NCBI GenBank assembly: GCA_013286765.1
Contig: JABDFB010000032.1
Span: forward strand, 1 to 20,689
Reading direction: 5' to 3'
DNA: 20,689 nucleotides
From: Deltaproteobacteria bacterium
Lineage (GTDB): Bacteria > Bdellovibrionota > UBA1018
The notes under the pieces are model-generated. The model did no database searches, was not told where the DNA came from, and saw only the letters and a program-made list of their open reading frames with translations. Shown one piece after another: positions 1 through 8,618 of the stretch; the first letter of the stretch is position 1, and every line of letters starts with the position of its first letter. The translations under genes and the position numbers were made by a program.

Positions 1-425
1 TTTAAATCGCCAACCATCTCCAATTCCAAAAGGAGATTATTTACGTAGTCGGCAACTCCGGTTCCTCCCAAAATGAGCTGTCCTTTTTCTGGCAAAGGGG
101 ACTTTATCTGCAAAATACATTCTTTGAGTGCAGTTAGCAGCCATTGCTCCATGAGAGTGATGGGCTCCTCAGGCGAGCAATTCACATCGGCAGGATTGAA
201 CTGAAAACCATCTACATAGCCGCCTAAAGCGGAATACCCCTTATCCGGCTGTTTTTTGTCTTCCGAATAGAACAGGCGATAATCCCAACGTTTTGGGTTA
301 GGCAACATCTGAGCACTGCTATCGGCACTCATCAGAGTTTTCCAATAGTGCTCTAAATTGAAAGCGTTCGGAAATACACAACCCATTCCAATAACGGCAA
401 CCGGCTCAATTGGGATATGTTTCAT
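1..425 (-). CDS. beta-ketoacyl synthase (type I PKS / PUFA-synthase style), N-terminal part only
   Basis: This partial gene starts at ATG 425-423 and runs off the left edge, giving about 141 residues. The N-terminus carries the ketosynthase signature VAVIGMGCVFPNA (about residues 9-21), then NLEHYWKTL and a KRWD motif, as in type I polyketide and polyunsaturated-fatty-acid synthases. These enzymes condense acyl-ACP chains with malonyl-ACP. The catalytic Cys and two His residues would lie beyond the window, so activity cannot be judged. The usual FFGISPREA-like motif is not obvious after the GGYVDGF segment, suggesting a divergent KS. It lies 35 bases downstream of the AT-ACP gene on the same strand. 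A GGGGCGG stretch precedes the ATG at slightly long spacing. It is probably the third gene of the cluster and may continue into further domains. Confidence 0.85.
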   Translation of the reverse strand, partial: MKHIPIEPVAVIGMGCVFPNAFNLEHYWKTLMSADSSAQMLPNPKRWDYRLFYSEDKKQPDKGYSALGGYVDGFQFNPADVNCSPEEPITLMEQWLLTALKECILQIKSPLPEKGQLILGGTGVADYVNNLLLELEMVGDL

Positions 426-460
426 GCTTTATTCCGCCCCGCTTTTAAGAACTTTTTACC

Positions 461-1960
461 TTAAGCCGTTGCTACAGATCCCGAATCCGATACCATGTCG
501 ATTATTTTTCGGATCGTATTGTAGTTCTTGATTTGAAAGTCAGCTTGCTGCGGAATACTAAATTCCTCTTGGATTTTTCCTAAGATTTGAGTCTGCTTTA
601 CTGAATCCAAGCCCAGCTCCGCCTCCAAATCAACGTCGAGCTCCAGGACTTCTTCTGGATATTCAGTCATTGATTGGTAAATCATCAATACTTTCTTCTG
701 CAAGTTCGGCCAACTCTTTGATAAGGATTTTTCACCACCCGCCGTCACACTAACTATTACAGCCGGAGCTTTTCTATCTTCTGGCTCTGCTGCCACCTTC
801 ACCTCTGGCTTATAGTCTTCGAGCACCGTTGCGGCTGCTACTACTGTGCCCAGACTTCTCCGACCAAGCTCAGTCAAAATCTCCTGCGCTTTTGCTATTA
901 AATCGGAGTTCGATAGCTTATCTAAAACAAATTCACTCACTGAAGCCCCAGAGGTTGGTGACGTCTGCAACGTCGGGACACCAAATTTCTTATAGGCTGC
1001 CACCGCCTCTTTCCATTGAGTATGAGTAGAGGTAATTAAAATATCGTCATTTTCTTTAAGAACGTCTTTCAGAATATCTTTCACAAAACCGGCCAAGGTC
1101 TTTCTTCCGCCGACCTCTATAAAAGTCCGGACTCCTAGCCTATAGAGCTGATTGATGGTTTGCGAAAATTGAACCTGCTGGACAAAGAGGCGTCTCGTTA
1201 AATGCTCAGCTAATTCGGTCGAAGTGTCGTAAAATTTCAGGCTGACGGGCGAAAATACAGCAATCTTCTGCGACTGTACTTCTACTTTCCCCAAAGCTTC
1301 TTGGAATATGAGGGCGGCGGGTTCCATGAGCCTGCAATGAAACGGATAGGTGGTTCCTAAATTAGTAGTTACAATTCCGAAAGCGTTGGCCGCGACCGCT
1401 ACTTTTTTTAAATCTTCGGGTTTTCCCGAAAGAATTGTTTGGTTAGGCGAATTGAAATTTGAAGCGTAAGCATCGCTTGTTTCAGAAAATTCGATTAACT
1501 TTTGAGCTTTCGATGCATCACACGCGAAACTCATCATTGTGCCCTGAATCTTTGAATTCTTTAGAATCTTGGTCCGCTGAGCGACAATACGCAGTGCCGT
1601 TTCAAAGGATATGACTTCCGCAGCTGCAAAAGCTGCTATTTCTCCAAAGCTATGTCCGAGGACAATATCGGATTGGATGCCCTCTTTCTTTAAGATCTGA
1701 AAATGCAGATAATCTATTAGGAATATTGCAAATTGCGAGATTTCAAATGAGATCGACTTCGACTCTTGGGTGGCTGCACTATCTCCAGAAGCAATAAAGT
1801 CCGAGATCCGCGTTCCAAAGAAACGATGGGCGACTTGGTCTGCTTCTTCTATATATTTTTTGAATTCCGTCGGATATGACTGCACACACTCGGAGAGGAT
1901 TCCTGGAAAGTAGGAACCTTGTCCCGGAAAAATAAGTGCTGTTTTCATTTTTTTTGTCAT
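461..1960 (-). CDS. acyltransferase-acyl carrier protein fusion (malonyl-CoA:ACP transacylase-like)
   Basis: This 499-residue protein has two domains. Residues 1 to about 310 are a FabD-like acyltransferase: FPGQGS near the N-terminus, the nucleophile elbow GHSFG (Ser about 104) and a PFHC motif with the probable catalytic His about 208. A variable linker of about 110 residues follows, then an ACP at about 415-490 with LEAELGLDSVK, where Ser about 453 is the phosphopantetheine attachment site. That ACP motif closely resembles those of PUFA synthases. The likely role is loading an extender or starter acyl unit onto its own ACP. A start 30 bases further up (GTG at 1990) is open, but the ATG at 1960 is preferred because GGGGGAA lies 8 bases before it and the FabD-like sequence begins just after. 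It is 47 bases after the type III PKS gene and 35 before the KS gene, so one operon is likely. Confidence 0.88.
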   Translation of the reverse strand: MTKKMKTALIFPGQGSYFPGILSECVQSYPTEFKKYIEEADQVAHRFFGTRISDFIASGDSAATQESKSISFEISQFAIFLIDYLHFQILKKEGIQSDIVLGHSFGEIAAFAAAEVISFETALRIVAQRTKILKNSKIQGTMMSFACDASKAQKLIEFSETSDAYASNFNSPNQTILSGKPEDLKKVAVAANAFGIVTTNLGTTYPFHCRLMEPAALIFQEALGKVEVQSQKIAVFSPVSLKFYDTSTELAEHLTRRLFVQQVQFSQTINQLYRLGVRTFIEVGGRKTLAGFVKDILKDVLKENDDILITSTHTQWKEAVAAYKKFGVPTLQTSPTSGASVSEFVLDKLSNSDLIAKAQEILTELGRRSLGTVVAAATVLEDYKPEVKVAAEPEDRKAPAVIVSVTAGGEKSLSKSWPNLQKKVLMIYQSMTEYPEEVLELDVDLEAELGLDSVKQTQILGKIQEEFSIPQQADFQIKNYNTIRKIIDMVSDSGSVATA

Positions 1961-2007
1961 CTTTAATTCCCCCAAATTTTGTTTTATCACCTACGCGGCC
2001 AATAACT

Positions 2008-3108
2008 CTAGTTTTCCGGCCATGAAAGAAGATATGCTCCCGCCGTCATTCCTGGACCTATAGCAACCAGAAGTCCCAAATCTCCAGCGCACGGCTGCCG
2101 AGCATCGAGCAACTCCTGTAGCGAAAATAGGACAGAGGCTGACTGAGTGTTCCCGTACTTCCTCAAATTCTCAAAATTATGCTTCATTTGTTCGTCGCTT
2201 AAACCGAGGCCAGATTGACATTTCTCCAAAATAGCTTTTCCACCAGTATGAAATATCCAATGCTGGATATCCTCGTTCCGCAATCCAGCTTTTTCTAGAA
2301 CTCGGCGAATGCTATTTGAAACTAACGATAGACCAGTGTCAGGGACTTTTAGATCAATTCGAATTTTCCACGAAGCATTATTTTGGGTCACCGATACGTG
2401 GTCGATAGACCTTCCATCTTGCTCAGACACAGCAAATACGAATCGCGGCAGTATACTATTGGAATTTTCCTTCTCATTGCTAAACACCATCGCCGCGGCA
2501 CCCTCACCAAAAATCAAAAAAGGTAGTAGAGAAGAATTATCGTCCGGACTTGGATTAAACATGCCTCCCATCGGTTCAGTAAAGACAGTAGCAACAGAAT
2601 TTACCTGATTTGAGAGGAGGAGAGCTTGCGCGAGTTGAACTCCAGCAATTGCGCCAAAACATCCTTGACCATTTAAATCGAAACGAAGAGTTTCACGATT
2701 ACCAACGCCGTGTTTGGCCCCAAGAATTCCTGAAATTCCAGGAATCATGAACCCCGTTGCATTAACAACGATCAGCGCCTCAATAAAACCAAGATCCGGG
2801 TCATTGTCTTTATCCTGACCCACTGCAGCTTTAAGCGCTTTGAGCGCCATCTCAGGTGCGTGCTGACGTAAATACCCATTTGCATATTCCAAGCATTGTT
2901 TTTCTACAATCTCTTCGGGGTTCTCCGAAAAACATCGATAATCAATTCGACCGTTCATTGCTATCGATTTTACGAAGGAATTATTGACAAATATCTTGTT
3001 ATTTAGAAGTTCTTTTTGGGAATAGGCGCGTGGCACGTAAGTACCAAAGTACTGGGTAAAAAAACGAAATCCCTCTTGGAGAGTGGCCATTCGAATGTCT
3101 CTATTCAT
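2008..3108 (-). CDS. type III polyketide synthase (chalcone/stilbene synthase-like)
   Basis: This 366-residue protein has the normal length for a type III PKS. Family landmarks occur in order: a KSIAMNGRIDYR segment, GFMIPGISGILG (the SGVDMPG region of chalcone synthase), GQGCFGAIAG with catalytic Cys about 150, FGEGAAAMVF, FHTGGKAILE with His about 287, KYGNTQSASVLF with Asn about 320, and a GPGMTAG C-terminal loop. The Cys-His-Asn triad is therefore complete. These enzymes extend an acyl starter with malonyl units and cyclise it to resorcinols, pyrones or similar rings. The neighbouring AT-ACP and KS genes suggest an ACP- or CoA-bound chain made next door could be the starter; that is inference. 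The start at 3108 was chosen over the longer ORF (to 3153) because AAAGGGG lies 6 bases before this ATG. A FabH-type enzyme is less likely because the Asn motif has the GN(M/T)xSA form of plant-like enzymes. Confidence 0.88.
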   Translation of the reverse strand: MNRDIRMATLQEGFRFFTQYFGTYVPRAYSQKELLNNKIFVNNSFVKSIAMNGRIDYRCFSENPEEIVEKQCLEYANGYLRQHAPEMALKALKAAVGQDKDNDPDLGFIEALIVVNATGFMIPGISGILGAKHGVGNRETLRFDLNGQGCFGAIAGVQLAQALLLSNQVNSVATVFTEPMGGMFNPSPDDNSSLLPFLIFGEGAAAMVFSNEKENSNSILPRFVFAVSEQDGRSIDHVSVTQNNASWKIRIDLKVPDTGLSLVSNSIRRVLEKAGLRNEDIQHWIFHTGGKAILEKCQSGLGLSDEQMKHNFENLRKYGNTQSASVLFSLQELLDARQPCAGDLGLLVAIGPGMTAGAYLLSWPEN

Positions 3109-3151
3109 GTGAACCCCTTTAATATGAAAGCATGAATAGGCAGATAGGTTC

Positions 3152-3169
3152 AAGAATATTTGTATTCTT
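3152..3169. repeat. inverted repeat upstream of the type III PKS gene
   Basis: AAGAATA-TTTG-TATTCTT is a perfect 7-base inverted repeat with a 4-base spacer, about 45 bases upstream of the PKS start. It could be an operator. There is no T-run typical of a terminator on the minus strand. Confidence 0.45.
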
Positions 3170-3170
3170 T

Positions 3171-3201
3171 ATTTAAAGAACAAGTGAAGAATTTAAAGAA
3201 C
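3171..3201. repeat. two 11-base direct repeats at 20-base spacing upstream of the type III PKS gene
   Basis: ATTTAAAGAAC occurs at 3171-3181 and again at 3191-3201, exactly 20 bases apart, or about two helical turns. The pair lies between the DUF2000 and PKS genes and next to an inverted repeat. The arrangement is compatible with a regulator binding two adjacent sites, but no binding protein can be named. Confidence 0.4.
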
Positions 3202-3213
3202 GCGTAAAGAGCC

Positions 3214-3630
3214 TTACTTTAACAACGAAAACTTCCGCGTCATCTCAGAAACCATGGCCCACGGACCAAATAAAACAATTCCATAATAATTCAGATCAAC
3301 CTCTTTCGTCTGCGACGATCGGAGTTGTTGCTCTTGATAAGTTCCGATGGTCATTGCATCAGTAAAATCGGTAAATCGAATATTCTTTTCAATCGCCTCG
3401 GCACGAAGTTTTCTAATCTTATTGGAATTTGCTTTCAAAACAATAAACGGCATTTCCGAAATATTTGGGTGACTTCCCCCATCTGCATCCCGATAATCTG
3501 ACAAGCGAAGCTGTTCTTTCCCTAGTGCAGCACCAAATCCAATACACATATGAGCGAGGCCATTCATTAATTTCCCCGGTTCAATGCTTTCGTTCAAAAC
3601 TGCCACAAGCTTATTCTCAAATTGATTCAT
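3214..3630 (-). CDS. DUF2000 family protein
   Basis: This 138-residue protein matches the DUF2000 pattern as I know it: an N-terminal KLVAVLNESIEPGKLMN segment, a YRDADG motif, PFIVLKANSNKIRKLRAEA in the middle, a FTDAMT strand and a C-terminal YYGIVLFGPWAMVSEMTRKF. The family has a peptidyl-tRNA-hydrolase-2-like fold but no agreed function. It is a soluble protein with no signal peptide. It is the first gene of the minus-strand group that continues with the type III PKS 105 bases downstream. The intervening region has its own repeats, so co-transcription is uncertain. No ribosome-binding site precedes the ATG, and a promoter lies so close that the message may be leaderless. Confidence 0.75.
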   Translation of the reverse strand: MNQFENKLVAVLNESIEPGKLMNGLAHMCIGFGAALGKEQLRLSDYRDADGGSHPNISEMPFIVLKANSNKIRKLRAEAIEKNIRFTDFTDAMTIGTYQEQQLRSSQTKEVDLNYYGIVLFGPWAMVSEMTRKFSLLK

Positions 3631-3639
3631 AGAATTACT

Positions 3640-3668
3640 ATAATTTAACAGAAATCATCCTTTGTCAA
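3640..3668 (-). promoter_or_regulatory. sigma-70 type promoter for the DUF2000 gene
   Basis: On the minus strand a perfect -35 TTGACA (3668-3663) is followed by a 17-base spacer and AATTAT (3645-3640), a 4 of 6 match to the -10 box with the key A and T in place. Transcription would begin only about 3-5 bases before the ATG at 3630. Confidence 0.5.
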
Positions 3669-3778
3669 TTGTCGCCCGTATGCAGCTATCGCAAGCAACA
3701 GCCGAGATGAGTCAGCTTATTTCATTTAGTGCCGTATTAAATCAGTATGGAATTGAACAGCAATTCCTATATTCATAA

Positions 3779-5743
3779 TCACGATGACTCGCCATAAATT
3801 CTCTCCCACTCAGTAATTTTCTCACCCAAAGATTTCTCACAATTTTTGTGTTCTTTCGAAAGTTGAATTAACTTATCGGGATGATGCAGAACTTCTTCGT
3901 GGGTCATTTTACTCTCGAGATCCATCTTAAGTTCTTCGAGTTTTTGAATTTCCTCTTCCAGCACAACTCGTTTGCGCTCAGCAGAGCGTTTTTCACGATC
4001 TGCCGTTTTCCGGTTTTCATAAGAATTTGAAGGTGATGCCCCTAACTCCCCGGACCCAGCCCCGGCGGCCGTCGCCGGAGCTTCACTCTTCGAAAGACTA
4101 CGTGTTTGTTCGCCAAGAGCTTCAATGTCCTTCATTTTCTTCTGAACATATTCTTCGTAACTTCCTAAGAATTGAACTAGTTGCGGGTGCCCTTTTTTTC
4201 CTGAAACGTACGGCTGAAGTTCCAATACCGAATCCACAAGGGGGGCCATAAAATCGCGATCGTGGGAAACAAGAACCACCGTACCGTGATAATCCTGTAG
4301 CGCCTCCATCAACACTTCGCGCGATTCCACGTCGAGGTGGTTCGTTGGCTCGTCCAGAATCAAAAAATTCGACGGCGAAAGTAGCAGCTTCGCCATCGCG
4401 ACTCTCGCTTTTTCGCCTCCTGAAAGTACGGAACATTTTTTTTCAACGGCGTCGCCTGTAAACAAGAACGCACCGGCGATTCCTCTCACCTGACTAACGG
4501 GCAGCTGTGGTGCAACTTTCTCAAGCTCTTCCAGAATAGTACTCTTCATATCAAGGGCCTCGGACTGAAGCTGCGCATAGTAACCCACCTGGACTTGATG
4601 ACCAAATTTTATCTCTCCTGAAGTCGGATCCAGATCTCCACTCAATAATCTCAGTAGAGTCGTCTTACCAGCGCCGTTAATTCCCGCAATCGCCACTCTG
4701 GACTTGCGTTGCAGAGTCCAATTCACATTTCCAAAAACATGTTTTTGTCCAAAATTCACAGCGACGTCTTTTAGAGTAATTACCTCTTTGCCACTCTGAG
4801 TAGCCGTTGGAAACCGAAAACGAATAGTCGCACGCTCTTCTGGTAATTCGATGCGTTCCATCTTTTCGAGTTGTTTGACGCGGCTCTGCGCTTGCTTGGC
4901 TTTTGAAGCCTTCGCCTTAAAGCGATTGATGAAAGACTCCAAGTGTTCAATCTTCACCTGCTGATTGCGATGTTGCGCTTTAAGGAGCTCTAAGCGTTCT
5001 GCTTTTTGCAGGGCATAAGAATCCAGATTTCCTCGGTATTGAAAAATCTTCTTCTGATCAATTTCTAAAATCTCAGTTGAAAGCGCGTTCAAAAAGGCGG
5101 TATCGTGGCTAATCATTAAAATCGCGCCCGCATAATCGCGCAAAAAGCTTTCAAGCCAGAGCAGACTTTCTAAATCCAGATGGTTTGTTGGCTCATCCAG
5201 CAGAAGCAGATCCGGCTCCATCAGCAAGACACGTGAGAAAGCCACCCGCATAAGCCAACCCCCACTAAATTCCGTAAGGGATCGATGGAAATCGCTGACT
5301 TTAAACCCCATTCCCATCAGAATTTCTTTCGCCTTCGCCTCTAGTCGCGACTCTTCGTAGCGTTCCAGTTTGTGCAAAACTTCTCCGTAGCGTTCCAGAG
5401 CTTCCACATCTTCGGAGCCGGAGGCAAACGTGTTTTCGAGCTGCGTTCGCTCTTTCTTAAGTTCTTCTAACCAATGTTCTAACTTGGTAACTTCGGACAA
5501 CACTGTTCCCGATTGATACTTTGGAACTTCCTGCGCCAGATGGCCAAGTGTAAGGTGTTTGGAACGGACTATTCGCCCCGTATCTGGAGTCTCCTGCCCC
5601 AGAATCAGACGGATCAATGTACTCTTTCCTGCTCCGTTCGGGCCTATTAAAGCCACTCTCGACTGCGGACCGATAAATCCATCCGCATTTTCAAAAAGGA
5701 GCTTTGAGCCATATTGTTTGGATACACCTTGTACTTGAATCAT
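3779..5743 (-). CDS. ABC-F family ATPase (YheS/Uup-like), probable ribosome-associated factor
   Basis: This 654-residue protein has two ATP-binding cassettes and no membrane segments, which defines ABC-F. Cassette 1 has Walker A GPNGAGKST (34-42), signature FSGGW (159-163), Walker B LLLLDEPTNHLD (179-190) and ISHD (211-214). Cassette 2 has GINGAGKTT (354-362), LSGGEKAR (440-447), LILDEPTNHLD (461-471) and VSHD. The linker between them (about 240-300) is long, basic and helical, the position of the tRNA-contacting P-site tRNA interaction motif. After a Gly/Ala/Ser-rich stretch (about 550-570) the C-terminus is a charged coiled coil (575-654), as in Uup and YheS. ABC-F proteins act on ribosomes during elongation or rescue. 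Which subfamily it belongs to is not certain. It seems to be transcribed alone, divergently from the secreted-protein gene. Confidence 0.9.
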   Translation of the reverse strand: MIQVQGVSKQYGSKLLFENADGFIGPQSRVALIGPNGAGKSTLIRLILGQETPDTGRIVRSKHLTLGHLAQEVPKYQSGTVLSEVTKLEHWLEELKKERTQLENTFASGSEDVEALERYGEVLHKLERYEESRLEAKAKEILMGMGFKVSDFHRSLTEFSGGWLMRVAFSRVLLMEPDLLLLDEPTNHLDLESLLWLESFLRDYAGAILMISHDTAFLNALSTEILEIDQKKIFQYRGNLDSYALQKAERLELLKAQHRNQQVKIEHLESFINRFKAKASKAKQAQSRVKQLEKMERIELPEERATIRFRFPTATQSGKEVITLKDVAVNFGQKHVFGNVNWTLQRKSRVAIAGINGAGKTTLLRLLSGDLDPTSGEIKFGHQVQVGYYAQLQSEALDMKSTILEELEKVAPQLPVSQVRGIAGAFLFTGDAVEKKCSVLSGGEKARVAMAKLLLSPSNFLILDEPTNHLDVESREVLMEALQDYHGTVVLVSHDRDFMAPLVDSVLELQPYVSGKKGHPQLVQFLGSYEEYVQKKMKDIEALGEQTRSLSKSEAPATAAGAGSGELGASPSNSYENRKTADREKRSAERKRVVLEEEIQKLEELKMDLESKMTHEEVLHHPDKLIQLSKEHKNCEKSLGEKITEWERIYGESS

Positions 5744-5956
5744 AAAACTACTCTACTCTGCCTACTCATTTGTTAATTGATAATAAAACGCTATTCATAC
5801 CAGGAATTCTCCACTCTGCGGGAGCTTTTTTGACGCTTGGACGACTAGCATTGGCTATTCTAGCAGTTATTTATGAACGAATCTGTCATAGCGAACTACT
5901 ATTTCACTGTTCCTATCAATCAAATTAAGTTACAAGACGACCGGAGGGGTTCTAAC

Positions 5957-6436
5957 ATGCAAAAACGCTTTTGGTTCGAGTTATGTAAAATAGCAATTTT
6001 GACGTTAAGTCTTTCTTCGCAACTTGGTTTCGCTGCAGATAGTGCAGAATCTTCAACCACATTGTTAGATACCGTACCAAGTATCAGCCCTATAGCACCG
6101 GATAAAGTTTTAACCTGCACGGGTACAAGCGCACAAGAACCAGGTCAGCTTTACCGTTGGAATTATCTATTTAAAATGTACAACGATTACTCATTTCACA
6201 TAAGTGGAGTCTTTAAAGGGCCTTACGCAAATGACTTTGAGGAAATAAAAGGTATTGGAGTAAAAATGGACCCGACCCATCCACTTCCTGTGCGGCTCTA
6301 CCAACACACTCTGGGCCAGAAATTCTATCTCGGAACTCTATTGGCGACATCGAGCTTAAAAACAGCAGAGATTAAGTTCGCGGAGGGTCCTTCCACTTTA
6401 TTTGAATGCAAACTGGAAGACGTTCTGCCTCGTTGA
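5957..6436 (+). CDS. small secreted protein of unknown function
   Basis: I do not recognise this family. The 159-residue product starts with a good Sec signal peptide: basic MQKRFWFELCK, hydrophobic core IAILTLSLSSQLG and a probable cleavage after FAA (about residue 26). The mature part has two cysteines, one in LTCTG and one near the C-terminus in FECKLED, which could form a disulfide in the periplasm. There is no lipobox and no further membrane segment. The ORF is open 84 bases further upstream, but the ATG at 5957 is preferred because GGAGGGG lies 7 bases before it and the signal peptide begins there. It stands alone between divergent and convergent neighbours. Confidence 0.7.
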   Translation: MQKRFWFELCKIAILTLSLSSQLGFAADSAESSTTLLDTVPSISPIAPDKVLTCTGTSAQEPGQLYRWNYLFKMYNDYSFHISGVFKGPYANDFEEIKGIGVKMDPTHPLPVRLYQHTLGQKFYLGTLLATSSLKTAEIKFAEGPSTLFECKLEDVLPR

Positions 6437-6485
6437 GGCCGATTTTTACGGATATTTGTACTATATCAACATGACTTTATTTCTA

Positions 6486-6887
6486 TTAATTAAATTTAAT
6501 TAATATTTGATATTCCTTTTCGGAAATAGGCATTACAGAAAGGCGAGATTGCTTGAGAAGTCTCAACTCTTTCAATGCGGGATTTTCCTTAATTTCCGAT
6601 AGTTCAACTGGCCGCTTGAGGGCGTCCACAGCTGCTACGTCTACCTGAACCCAATCTCCGGGATTTTCTGGATCCGGATCAGGATATGCCGGCTTAGCGA
6701 TTTTAGCGATACCTACTACCGCTCTCTCTTTGCCGCTGTGATAGATCAGGACAAGATCGCCTACACGACATTGCTTCAAAAAATTGCGAGCCTGGAAATT
6801 CCTTACACCATTCCAGTTCGTTTTCTTCTCTTTGAGAAGGGTTTCAAAGCTATAAGTTTCTGGCTCGGACTTGAATAACCAATGCAC
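6486..6887 (-). CDS. EVE domain protein (THYN1-like)
   Basis: This 133-residue protein is a single EVE domain. It begins with WLFKSEPETYSFETL, the hallmark N-terminus of bacterial THYN1/EVE proteins, followed by WNGVRNFQARNFL, VGDLVLIYHSG, AVVGIAKI and a DWVQVDV strand. The PUA-like EVE fold binds modified bases, and relatives appear near modification-dependent restriction systems, but none is seen here. The start is GTG at 6887-6885, which fits the family's N-terminus although no clear ribosome-binding site is visible. It is divergent from gpmI, 122 bases away, and convergent with the secreted-protein gene. Confidence 0.88.
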   Translation of the reverse strand: MHWLFKSEPETYSFETLLKEKKTNWNGVRNFQARNFLKQCRVGDLVLIYHSGKERAVVGIAKIAKPAYPDPDPENPGDWVQVDVAAVDALKRPVELSEIKENPALKELRLLKQSRLSVMPISEKEYQILIKFN

Positions 6888-7009
6888 GCTCTATTTTTAA
6901 CTCTTATCTTGCCCAATGCGCAAATAATTCTTCAAATGGACCGTTTACTTGCGCTAAATTCGTCATCCAAATTGCGTTATCTTTATAAATATGCGAAAAA
7001 ATTGATGAG

Positions 7010-8617
7010 ATGAGCAACCGTGTTGTTTTAATAGTCTTGGATGGGTTCGGTATTGGCAAAGACTCACCGTTTAATGCCATTAGTAACGCAAAAATGCCGT
7101 TCTATAAGGACCTAGTAAAAAAATATCCTCATAGCCAGCTGATAACCCATGGAGCGGCGGTAGGGCTGCCCGATGGAGTTATGGGAAATTCAGAAGTGGG
7201 CCATATGACCATGGGTGCTGGCCGGACTGTATATCAAGATCTCACTCGAATCTCCAACTCGATTCAATCGAAGGAGTTCTTTCAAAATCCTGTTCTTCGA
7301 AAAACAATTGAAGCTGGCGCTAAAAGGCGAGTGCACTTGATGGGACTGCTTTCTGACGGCGGCGTCCACAGCCATATTGATCACTTGCTCGCTCTCCTCG
7401 ATTTATGTAGTGAGCTGAGAGTTCCCCATGTCAGCGTTCATGCTTTTTTAGATGGTCGCGACACACCACCAGATTCCGCTCCGAATTATTTGAAAAAGTT
7501 ATTGGCGCATCCCAGCTTCGGTGGGTCCATTTCTAATAAGCAAACACAGGCAACATTAACTTCCCTTATGGGCCGCTATTGGGCAATGGACCGCGATAAA
7601 CGTTGGGATCGGGTGGCGCGGGCTTACTATGCCCTCACCGGCCAAATTAATCCTTCAGAAACACAGGACCCGTTTCAAGTCCTCGCTGCTTCCTATACCG
7701 CCGGAAAATCTGACGAGTTTGTGGAACCGGTTTTGCTCTCAAGCGCTACGGCGATGCAAACCGGCGACAGCGTGATCTTTTTCAATTATCGTGCTGACAG
7801 AGCCAGGGAAATTACCGAAGCGATAGTCGACCCGGAATTTTCGGCATTTGATCGAAAGCGAGACGGCGGAAAAGCGCAACACTTCAAGCCTAGCGCGTAT
7901 GCAGGTATGGCACAGTACGATCGTAATTTTAAAGATGTGGGTGTCGCCTTTGCGCCTCAAAATCTCAGCCATAATTTTGGCCAACTTCTGGAAGAACGCA
8001 AGCTAACGCAGTTTAGAACTGCCGAAACTGAGAAGTATGCACATGTGACTTTTTTCTTTAATTGTGGAAGAGAAGCTCCATTTAAAGGGGAAGAGCGAGC
8101 ATTGATTCCGTCTCCAAAAGAAGTACCTACCTACGATCTTAAACCTGAGATGAGTGCCTTCGCGGTAGCGCAGGAGGCAGCTAAGCAAATCGAAAAAAAT
8201 AAATTTGATTTTATTTTAATGAATTTTGCAAACGCCGACATGGTCGGTCACACTGGCAACTACGAAGCGGCTGTAAAAGCAATGGAGACGCTGGATACGT
8301 GTCTCTCCCAAGTCATTGGTGCTGCACAAAAAAATGGATATCACGTAATTCTTACAGCTGATCACGGAAATGCTGAAGAAATGCGCGATTCGCAAGGTCG
8401 TATTCATACACAACATACACTTAATCCTGTACCTGCGATTTGGGTTACACCCAATTCGGCAATCGCACCAAAGAACTCAAGAGTCGCCCTCAAGGACGGA
8501 AGCTTGTCAGATATTATGCCTACACTATGTAAAATAATGAAGCTCCCTATTCCTTCGGAAGTGACAGGTAAGAGTCTCTTACCAGCTAATCTATTTGCAG
8601 AAAGTACGGGCCCTTAA
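7010..8617 (+). CDS. gpmI: 2,3-bisphosphoglycerate-independent phosphoglycerate mutase
   Basis: This 535-residue enzyme interconverts 3- and 2-phosphoglycerate in the cytoplasm without the 2,3-bisphosphoglycerate cofactor. It has the whole alkaline-phosphatase-superfamily motif set: VLDGFG with metal ligand Asp11, MGNSEVGH with phosphoserine Ser61, SDGGVHSH with His120, DGRDTPP, MGRYWAMDRDKRWDR, NYRADRARE, TEKYAHVTFFFN, NADMVGHTGN (Asp410, His414), TADHGNAEEM (Asp451, His452) and THTLNPVP-like QHTLNPVP (His469). It is slightly longer than the usual 510 or so. The ATG at 7010 gives the normal family start; its upstream GATGAG is close and weak as a ribosome-binding site. A TATAAA at 6984-6989 may be the -10 box. 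pfkA begins one base after its stop, so the two glycolytic genes form an operon. Confidence 0.96.
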   Translation: MSNRVVLIVLDGFGIGKDSPFNAISNAKMPFYKDLVKKYPHSQLITHGAAVGLPDGVMGNSEVGHMTMGAGRTVYQDLTRISNSIQSKEFFQNPVLRKTIEAGAKRRVHLMGLLSDGGVHSHIDHLLALLDLCSELRVPHVSVHAFLDGRDTPPDSAPNYLKKLLAHPSFGGSISNKQTQATLTSLMGRYWAMDRDKRWDRVARAYYALTGQINPSETQDPFQVLAASYTAGKSDEFVEPVLLSSATAMQTGDSVIFFNYRADRAREITEAIVDPEFSAFDRKRDGGKAQHFKPSAYAGMAQYDRNFKDVGVAFAPQNLSHNFGQLLEERKLTQFRTAETEKYAHVTFFFNCGREAPFKGEERALIPSPKEVPTYDLKPEMSAFAVAQEAAKQIEKNKFDFILMNFANADMVGHTGNYEAAVKAMETLDTCLSQVIGAAQKNGYHVILTADHGNAEEMRDSQGRIHTQHTLNPVPAIWVTPNSAIAPKNSRVALKDGSLSDIMPTLCKIMKLPIPSEVTGKSLLPANLFAESTGP

Positions 8618-8618
8618 G

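Noticed and set aside
829..1029. Plus-strand ORF inside the AT-ACP gene
   Set aside because: It lies fully inside a well-supported gene on the other strand, has no ribosome-binding site and no family motif.
4122..4436. Arg-rich minus-strand ORF inside the ABC-F gene
   Set aside because: It is an out-of-frame reading of the second ABC cassette; the conserved motifs are all in the main frame.
5832..5862. TTGACG followed by GGCTATTCT as promoter of the secreted-protein gene
   Set aside because: The -35 box is fair but no good -10 box is at a normal distance, so it was not listed.
8595..8618. TTG start of pfkA overlapping gpmI
   Set aside because: The ATG at 8619 gives the normal family N-terminal length; the extra eight residues are unlike PFK.
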